Source: Hyphomicrobiales bacterium
GTDB lineage: Bacteria; Pseudomonadota; Alphaproteobacteria; Rhizobiales; JAJFHC01
Assembly: GCA_021775835.1 (NCBI GenBank)
Contig: JAJFHC010000045.1
Span: 1 to 37,852 of the forward strand
Direction of reading: 5' to 3'
DNA length: 37,852 bases
A program made the translations under genes and the position numbers. The notes beneath the pieces are model-generated. The model was not told the DNA's origin. It did no database searches and was given only the letters and a program-made list of their open reading frames with translations. This document shows, in pieces, positions 33,144 to 37,852 of the stretch. Position 1 is the first letter of the stretch; each line of letters opens with the position of its first letter.

Positions 33144-33725
33144 TGGATACCCTCCTACTTAAAACCAGCCGGCAGCGCCTATGACTTTGTCCCGGCAAAA
33201 CCGACCAATGCACTGTCTCCGTAGTCTTAAACCACGGGACAATTGTTGGAATTTGCACAACATCCCACAACCATCACACCGCGCTTCTTTAGCGTTAAAT
33301 GCTCTGAGAAATCAGCATTTTGCCACGTTTGGCAAGATGGTTACGTTATTAACGGCGGATGGATAATGCCCCGACTCGACCAGCAATACAACAGTACAAT
33401 CCAGTGTGTAGAAACACCGCTCGGATACTGTGAAACACTCCAGGAACCTAACGACGACGCAATTTCCCTGACGTCGCGAAGGCATCACATATCTGTCGTG
33501 AACTTTGTTCAATTCAGTCCGTTCAACCTGTCGTCAGATCATTGAATCTATGCTTTCAATACACAATAAAACGGTACAAAATGGCGCTTCGAACCAATCC
33601 AGCCGTCGCCTGGTAGCTGTTGGGTCTTCTTTGCGCACTCAGGCGCTGACCAGCGGTAAAACACTTGCCGACCAGATCCACCTGTCACTGACATTTTCTC
33701 ATAATACCCAAAGGACCCTCTTGTA
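33144..33725. other. Divergent intergenic region between dppA and the parvulin gene
   Basis: 582 bp with no supported gene. Short open frames (for example 33505-33726) lack family features and a convincing ribosome site. It should hold the dppA promoter (minus) and the parvulin promoter (plus). I found an inverted repeat at 33320-33335 and an AAATGCT/AGCATTT stem at 33297-33320, but no convincing -35/-10 pairs. The stretch is more AT-rich than the genes around it. An unannotated small RNA cannot be excluded. Confidence 0.45.
33320..33335. promoter_or_regulatory. Operator-like inverted repeat upstream of dppA
   Basis: TTGCCA-CGTT-TGGCAA is a perfect 6-bp inverted repeat with a 4-bp spacer, about 180 bp upstream of dppA. 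Its arm length, spacer length and core (GCCA/TGGC) resemble GCCAAA-CGCA-TTTGGC at 1460-1475 upstream of the betaine binding-protein gene. Confidence 0.35.
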
Positions 33726-34574
33726 ATGCTTAGATCAGTTCCAGTTCAACTCAACACGCGCGTCTATAACCTGTTCACTCATCCTATCCGTCTATTTGCC
33801 ACAGCCGCAGTATTGGTTTGTGCCCCGCTCAGTTCCGCAGTCGCGCAGGAATCCGACGTCGTCGCCATAGTAGACGGCAGCGAAATCACCAAATCCCAAT
33901 TGGAGTGGACACGTGAACTGGTTGGACCTGGCCTCGACCAGGTTCCCGAGGCACAACGCAACAAGGTTCTGATGTCCATCCTGATCGAGATCAGGCTTCT
34001 GTCCAATGCCGCCAAAGCCCAGGGAATGCATGAAAACGCAGCCTATAAAGAACGGCTGGAATGGTTGAAGCTTCAAGCCCTTAGAGATGCCTTTGTTGCC
34101 GAGCGCATAAATGCAAAGGTTACCGACGAATCCGTCAAGGCCGAATACGATAAACTGCTCGGCAAAGCCAAACCACAACTCGAACTAAAGGCCCGGCATA
34201 TCCTCCTCAAGACAGAAGACGAGGCGAAAGCCGTAATCAAGGAACTTGAAGGCGGTGCCGATTTTGCCGAACTCGCCAAGACGAAATCCACCGGACCCAG
34301 CGGTCCCAACGGAGGAGATCTTGGCTACTTCACCCGCGGCCGCATGGTTCCAAGTTTCGAGAAAGCCGCCTTTGAACTCAAGGTTGGCGATTACTCCAAG
34401 GAGCCCGTAAAGTCGCAGTTCGGCTATCACGTCATCAAAGTTGACGATTCCCGTGAACAAATACCGCCATCGTTTGAACAGATGAAAGACAGGCTGCGGA
34501 CCGAGCTAGAAACCCAAACCTTGCGTGCAGAAATCAAGGCCCTGCGAGAAAAGGCAAAAATCGAGATGAAATGA
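33726..34574 (+). CDS. Parvulin-type peptidyl-prolyl cis-trans isomerase
   Basis: A 282-residue secreted or periplasmic foldase. The N-terminal extension and hydrophobic core give a signal peptide with cleavage near SAVAQE (about residue 40). A SurA/PrsA-like helical region follows (AIVDGSEITKSQLEW, about 47-61). The PpiC parvulin domain covers about 155-250: KARHILLKTEDEA, GADFAELAK, GGDLGYFTRGRMVPSFEKAAF and QFGYHVIKVDD. It catalyses prolyl isomerisation in proteins crossing the periplasm. ATG 33726 has AAAGGA about 10 nt upstream. It is monocistronic as far as can be seen. Confidence 0.9.
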   Translation: MLRSVPVQLNTRVYNLFTHPIRLFATAAVLVCAPLSSAVAQESDVVAIVDGSEITKSQLEWTRELVGPGLDQVPEAQRNKVLMSILIEIRLLSNAAKAQGMHENAAYKERLEWLKLQALRDAFVAERINAKVTDESVKAEYDKLLGKAKPQLELKARHILLKTEDEAKAVIKELEGGADFAELAKTKSTGPSGPNGGDLGYFTRGRMVPSFEKAAFELKVGDYSKEPVKSQFGYHVIKVDDSREQIPPSFEQMKDRLRTELETQTLRAEIKALREKAKIEMK

Positions 34575-34600
34575 GCCTCCTTGAGGGCTACTGACAGATG

Positions 34601-34678
34601 GTTCCAAATCGGTTGTCGACCGACAACGGAACCGAATGACGAGGGATGGGTATTGTGACATCAATCACTGCCCATCCC
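34601..34678 (+). other. Inverted repeats downstream of the parvulin gene
   Basis: Two potential hairpins: GTTGTCG-AC-CGACAAC at 34612-34627, flanked by GTTCC (34601-34605) and GGAAC (34628-34632), and GGGATGGG / CCCATCCC at 34643-34650 and 34671-34678 with a 20-nt loop. One of them may end the parvulin transcript, but neither has a T-run. They could equally be operators for the small genes downstream. Confidence 0.4.
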
Positions 34679-34721
34679 ACAGGCGGACCACCCTTCTCGC
34701 AAAACCACCCCACTGGAAAAC

Positions 34722-34735
34722 ATCGTGATCACGAT
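34722..34735. promoter_or_regulatory. Perfect 14-bp palindrome upstream of the small secreted proteins
   Basis: ATCGTGATCACGAT is fully self-complementary and is followed by a further CACGAT, giving a repeat of GATCAC. It lies 103 bp upstream of the first small-protein start and is a good regulator-binding candidate. Confidence 0.45.
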
Positions 34736-34837
34736 CACGATAACTTGCCTTGTCCATTCCGGTGACCACCCCATCTTTTAGGCAGACGCACTGATCTGTG
34801 TTCAGTGCTACCGGAGCCGCTGCTAGGAGGTCACTTC

Positions 34838-35128
34838 ATGAAAATCGTCGGAACAACATCACTGGGCGTCACATTTGCCATCGCGCTGGCGTCATCCGTT
34901 GCAATGTTTGGATCTGCCTCGACCGCAGATGCCGGACAGACTGTCTACAACTTCAACAACTATCATTCCTCAACCTATCATGTGAAAAAGAAAAAGAAGC
35001 CGGTTCCTGCGTCCTATCGCTCCAACCGTCAAAAGCGGGACCGGTACGGAGCCCGCAAACGCTTCGGGCCTGAAAGTGATCGTCGTTGGGACGGATTTCG
35101 CTGGTCGACACCTGCGCTGTATTGGTAG
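34838..35128 (+). CDS. Small secreted basic protein of unknown function (first of a pair)
   Basis: A 96-residue protein with a clear signal peptide (about 1-32, cleavage near ADAGQT). The mature part is short, basic and rich in aromatic residues: VYNFNNYHSSTYH, a run of five lysines interrupted by none (KKKKK), then many Arg and Lys and a final Trp-rich segment. The ATG at 34838 has a consensus AGGAGG 7 nt upstream, so this is the true start. It shares a YNF-x-N motif with the next gene. I do not recognise the family. The charge suggests binding to an acidic surface polymer, which is a guess. Confidence 0.78.
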   Translation: MKIVGTTSLGVTFAIALASSVAMFGSASTADAGQTVYNFNNYHSSTYHVKKKKKPVPASYRSNRQKRDRYGARKRFGPESDRRWDGFRWSTPALYW

Positions 35129-35148
35129 TCCATCACAGGAGTGGAAAC

Positions 35149-35460
35149 ATGAATGTTCTTGTTAAAGGCAATTGGCAATTTCCTGCCTTGTTTACAGCCC
35201 TTGCGCTCATAGCCCCACTGGGTCTTTCGCAGCCCGTGGACGCCGCCAGCGCATCTGGCAAGAAGGCCAAGTCGAGCGGCGTTTCTGTCGGGAGTTATTC
35301 AACCGCGCCTAAGCCCCGCGTCCGCCACAGAGGAACGGCCTACAACTTCACCAACTGGGAACGCGATACAACCCATGAAGGGTATGGTGAGTATTACGAC
35401 GGGCGTTTCCAGTTCTTCGGACAAACGCCCCGCGTTGGTTATTCTGAACGACGCTACTGA
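35149..35460 (+). CDS. Small secreted protein of unknown function (second of a pair)
   Basis: A 103-residue protein. A hydrophobic signal (about 10-33, cleavage near DAASAS) precedes a Lys/Ser linker and an aromatic, basic region that contains TAYNFTNWERD and ends in GYSERRY. The YNF-x-N/W stretch matches TVYNFNNY in the previous gene, so the two are probably related. The ATG at 35149 has AGGAG 7 nt upstream. The 20-bp gap to the first gene implies one transcript. It is exported to the periplasm or outside. No known domain is visible. Confidence 0.78.
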   Translation: MNVLVKGNWQFPALFTALALIAPLGLSQPVDAASASGKKAKSSGVSVGSYSTAPKPRVRHRGTAYNFTNWERDTTHEGYGEYYDGRFQFFGQTPRVGYSERRY

Positions 35461-35484
35461 ACAATCCCACTGGGCCGTTGACCA

Positions 35485-36651
35485 TTAGAGGGGCGCAATG
35501 TCGCCCCTCGCCCACATTGATCTTGTTTCGTCCATGAAGTCGTCGAACCGCTTTTCGTCGATGGCGCGCCGTATTCCACGCATAAGATCCTGATAATAAT
35601 GCAGGTTGGACCATGTCACCAACATGGACCCCAGAAACTCGTTGCACCGGATGAGATGGTGCAGATAGGCCCGTGAATAGCCGCTTGTGGCCGGACAGTC
35701 GCTTTCCTCGTCCAACGGCCTGTGGTCGTCGGCATGCCGGGCATTGCGAACGTTTATTTTGCCGAAACGTGTAAAAGCCTGTCCATGACGACCGGAACGC
35801 GTAGGCATGACGCAATCAAACATGTCTATGCCCCGTGCAACCGATTGCAGAATGTCATCGGGAGTGCCTACCCCCATGAGATAACGCGGCCGATCCTGCG
35901 GCAAGACCGGCGTCGTGAAATCAAGCGTAGAGAGCATGGCCTCCTGCCCTTCCCCCACCGCCAGTCCCCCGACCGCATAACCATCGAATCCGATGTCCTT
36001 CAAGGCATCCGCAGATTCGTGGCGAAGTGTTTCAAACACACTTCCCTGAACAATACCGAACAGGGCTCGGCCGGGACGCTTGCCGAATGCGGTCTTCGAC
36101 CGTTCCGCCCAGCGCATCGACAAGCGCATTGAACTTGCCGCTTCATCCTGCGAACAGGGAAACGGCGTACATTCGTCCAACACCATCTGGATATCCGATC
36201 CCAGCAGGTTCTGAATTTCGATACTGCGTTCGGGGCTGAGATGATGACGTGAACCGTCAATATGCGACTGGAAGGTCACCCCATCTTCGGTCATTTTCCT
36301 GAGCTTGGACAATGACATCACTTGAAACCCGCCGGAGTCAGTGAGTATCGGCCGCGGCCAGTTCATGAACTTGTGCAACCCGCCCAGCCCATCCACACGC
36401 TCAGCACCGGGCCTGAGCATGAGGTGATAGGTATTGCCAAGCAGGATATCCGCACCAGTCTGGCGGACCTGCTCGGGATACATGGCCTTGACGGTGGCGG
36501 CTGTCCCCACGGGCATGAATGCCGGTGTACGGATCCGACCCCGTGGCAAACTGATTTCGCCAAGCCGGGCCATGCCATCGACCGACTTGAGGTTGAAGGA
36601 GAAAGCACTCGTGTCGGTTGCCGCGTCGCCGATTGGATCTATGTCACTCAT
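35485..36651 (-). CDS. tgt: tRNA-guanine transglycosylase Tgt
   Basis: A 388-residue cytosolic enzyme that exchanges G34 for the queuosine precursor preQ1 in tRNAs for Asp, Asn, His and Tyr. Catalytic residues are D105 (LTDSGGFQ) and the nucleophile D279 (MFDCVMPTR). The usual zinc site is altered: in the CxCxxC region it reads [11 protein letters not shown] (S317, C319, T322), and the later zinc-ligand His position is S348 (TWSNLHYY). The ATG at 36651 overlaps the queA stop by 4 bp (ATGA); an upstream TTG reading is unlikely. It follows queA in a shared operon. Catalytic identity is firm; whether zinc is bound is not. Confidence 0.93.
   Translation of the reverse strand: MSDIDPIGDAATDTSAFSFNLKSVDGMARLGEISLPRGRIRTPAFMPVGTAATVKAMYPEQVRQTGADILLGNTYHLMLRPGAERVDGLGGLHKFMNWPRPILTDSGGFQVMSLSKLRKMTEDGVTFQSHIDGSRHHLSPERSIEIQNLLGSDIQMVLDECTPFPCSQDEAASSMRLSMRWAERSKTAFGKRPGRALFGIVQGSVFETLRHESADALKDIGFDGYAVGGLAVGEGQEAMLSTLDFTTPVLPQDRPRYLMGVGTPDDILQSVARGIDMFDCVMPTRSGRHGQAFTRFGKINVRNARHADDHRPLDEESDCPATSGYSRAYLHHLIRCNEFLGSMLVTWSNLHYYQDLMRGIRRAIDEKRFDDFMDETRSMWARGDIAPL
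35488..35509. terminator. Hairpin between the small secreted protein and tgt
   Basis: GAGGGGCG and CGCCCCTC form a perfect 8-bp stem with a 6-nt loop (CAATGT). It is 27 bp after the plus-strand stop and overlaps the last codons of tgt. It could stop transcription of the small-protein operon, though no T-run follows. Confidence 0.4.
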
Positions 36652-37742
36652 GTTGTTGAACAATCGCTCAGGCTGAGAAGACAGGCATCGCCGTAGCTGT
36701 AGAATCTGTAATCATGGGCGATGGCATGCGCATAAGCTGCTTTCATGCGCTCAAGCCCCGCAAACGCGCTCACGAGCATGAACAGGGTTGACCGCGGCAG
36801 GTGAAAGTTCGTCAACAGCAATTCAGCGCATTTGAAGCGATACCCCGGCGTCATGAAAATATCGGTATCGCCGGCGAAAGGTTGCACAACACCGTCAGCG
36901 TCGGATGCACTTTCAAGCAAACGCAGAGATGTCGTTCCAACCGCAACCACCCGACCGCCATCCCGGCGCACCTGGTTGAGTCGACTGGCGGTTTCCTCGG
37001 GAATCTCTCCCCATTCGGCGTGCATCTTGTGATCATCGGTATCGTCACATTTTACCGGCAGAAAAGTGCCGGCGCCAACGTGAAGCGTCAATGTGCACGA
37101 TTGAATACCCCGCCCTTCGAGAGCACCCAGCAACTGTTCGGTAAAATGAAGGCCAGCCGTCGGCGCAGCAACAGCCCCCGGAGGCCTGGCGAAAATAGTC
37201 TGATAGTCCGAAGCGTCAGCCTCGTCCGTGCCCCGCCGTGATGCGATGTAGGGCGGCAACGGCATGGATCCGTTCGCGACGATCGCTTCGTCCAGGTGAT
37301 TGCCGCTGAAATCGAAACCCAGTTCGATTTCGCCACCGTGCCCTTTGCTCTTCACGGTCGCATCCAAGGCACTTCCGTGGCACACGGCAGAACGGTCGCC
37401 AAAGGCTATCCGGTCTCCCGTCTCCAGTTTCCTCGCCGGCCGGCAGAAGGCCAGCCAGGATGCATCTCCAGTGCGTTTGTGTAGCGTCGCCTCGATCCGC
37501 GGCGTCGTATCGCCCCGGCCAATCCGTACCCCTTTCAATCGCGCCGGGATAACCCGGGTGTCGTTAAATACCAGCATATCGCCTGGCGCGAGCACGTCGG
37601 GCAGGTCGGCTATCTGGCGGTCAGCAAAGCAAAACGGCATCGCGTCGTGAACGACAAGCAGACGCGCAGCCTCCCTCGGCTCCATCGGACGCAACGCAAT
37701 GCATTCCTGAGGAAGCTCGAAATCGAACAGATCTACACGCAC
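36648..37742 (-). CDS. queA: S-adenosylmethionine:tRNA ribosyltransferase-isomerase QueA
   Basis: A 364-residue cytosolic enzyme that transfers the ribosyl part of SAM to preQ1-modified tRNA to form epoxyqueuosine. The N-terminus is the family standard ([19 protein letters not shown]), and the [16 protein letters not shown] and [11 protein letters not shown] segments are diagnostic. The start is GTG 37742, since GGGGAG lies 6 nt upstream and the canonical start begins there; a TTG 24 nt upstream is rejected. It acts after Tgt in the queuosine pathway and is translationally coupled to tgt by a 4-bp overlap. Confidence 0.94.
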   Translation of the reverse strand: MRVDLFDFELPQECIALRPMEPREAARLLVVHDAMPFCFADRQIADLPDVLAPGDMLVFNDTRVIPARLKGVRIGRGDTTPRIEATLHKRTGDASWLAFCRPARKLETGDRIAFGDRSAVCHGSALDATVKSKGHGGEIELGFDFSGNHLDEAIVANGSMPLPPYIASRRGTDEADASDYQTIFARPPGAVAAPTAGLHFTEQLLGALEGRGIQSCTLTLHVGAGTFLPVKCDDTDDHKMHAEWGEIPEETASRLNQVRRDGGRVVAVGTTSLRLLESASDADGVVQPFAGDTDIFMTPGYRFKCAELLLTNFHLPRSTLFMLVSAFAGLERMKAAYAHAIAHDYRFYSYGDACLLSLSDCSTT

Positions 37743-37748
37743 GGTCCA

Positions 37749-37754
37749 CTCCCC
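37749..37754 (-). promoter_or_regulatory. Ribosome binding site deciding the queA start
   Basis: GGGGAG on the minus strand lies 6 nt before GTG 37742. It supports this start over TTG 37766. Confidence 0.6.
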
Positions 37755-37808
37755 GATCCCAATCAATGGAACGAAAATTTTACACCGGATCAGGGAGTTA
37801 ACAGACGA

Positions 37809-37852
37809 TCAGAGGTCGGCTGCAACCCGCATCTGGACAATCTTGTCCGGAT
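37809..37852 (-). CDS. C-terminal end of a cyclophilin-type prolyl isomerase (partial)
   Basis: The last 13 codons and the stop of a gene that enters from the right edge. They read PDKIVQMRVAADL, which matches the usual ending of alphaproteobacterial cyclophilins (PDKIVxMxVAAD). Cyclophilin-queA-tgt is a common gene order in Hyphomicrobiales, which supports this reading. The gene ends 66 bp before the queA start. Because only the tail is visible, the assignment rests on the short motif and the gene order. Confidence 0.65.
   Translation of the reverse strand, partial: PDKIVQMRVAADL

Noticed and set aside
33505..33726. Short open frame of 73 codons before the parvulin gene
   Set aside because: No ribosome site, signal or motif; it ends at the start of the parvulin gene and looks like chance.

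Overview
The window looks like chromosomal DNA of an alphaproteobacterium, most likely of the order Hyphomicrobiales (Rhizobiales). This rests on gene content: the cyclophilin-queA-tgt order at the right end, a glycine betaine importer and two large peptide-type ABC importers, an adjacent pair of UDP-glucose dehydrogenase and UDP-glucuronate 4-epimerase genes, a soluble-loop class III nucleotide cyclase and a DUF4864-like secreted protein. GC content is moderate by eye. I saw no rRNA, tRNA, CRISPR array, insertion sequence or phage gene. Genus and species cannot be told from the sequence.

Layout. 1-1385 (minus): start of a glycine betaine/proline-type importer (substrate-binding protein, then a truncated ATPase). 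1653-5942 (plus): an unknown coiled-coil membrane protein, a ROK-family sugar kinase, a metallo-beta-lactamase-fold hydrolase and a membrane-bound class III adenylate cyclase. 5989-12083 (minus): a peptide/opine-type ABC importer with a fused two-domain ATPase. 12109-12654 (minus): an unknown two-helix membrane protein. 12691-18934 (minus): a tightly packed glycan cluster with a NodB-like deacetylase, two GT28-like and two GT4 glycosyltransferases and a histidine phosphatase. 19187-22433 (plus, divergent): a 914-residue ABC-exporter-like protein and a stand-alone cyclic-nucleotide-binding protein. 22477-24839 (minus): UDP-glucuronate 4-epimerase and UDP-glucose 6-dehydrogenase. 25030-27259 (plus): DUF4864-like secreted protein, hot-dog thioesterase, thiolase. 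27362-33143 (minus): dppABCDF. 33726-35460 (plus): parvulin-type prolyl isomerase and two small secreted proteins. 35485-37852 (minus): tgt, queA and the last codons of a cyclophilin.

The most unusual part is 12691-24839. The minus-strand genes could build and trim a glycan (UDP-GlcA/UDP-GalA supply, four glycosyltransferases, a deacetylase, a phosphatase). The divergent plus-strand genes encode an exporter-like protein whose nucleotide-binding domain has lost the Walker A lysine, the Walker B aspartate and glutamate and the switch histidine, and which carries a long insert made of repeated Q-loop-like modules. Directly behind it lies a cAMP-type sensor domain with no DNA-binding domain, and an adenylate cyclase is encoded about 14 kb away. 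My inference is a cyclic-nucleotide-responsive glycan assembly and transport system built around a pseudo-ATPase. The degenerate motifs, the repeats and the gene order are visible in the sequence; the function is not proven by it.
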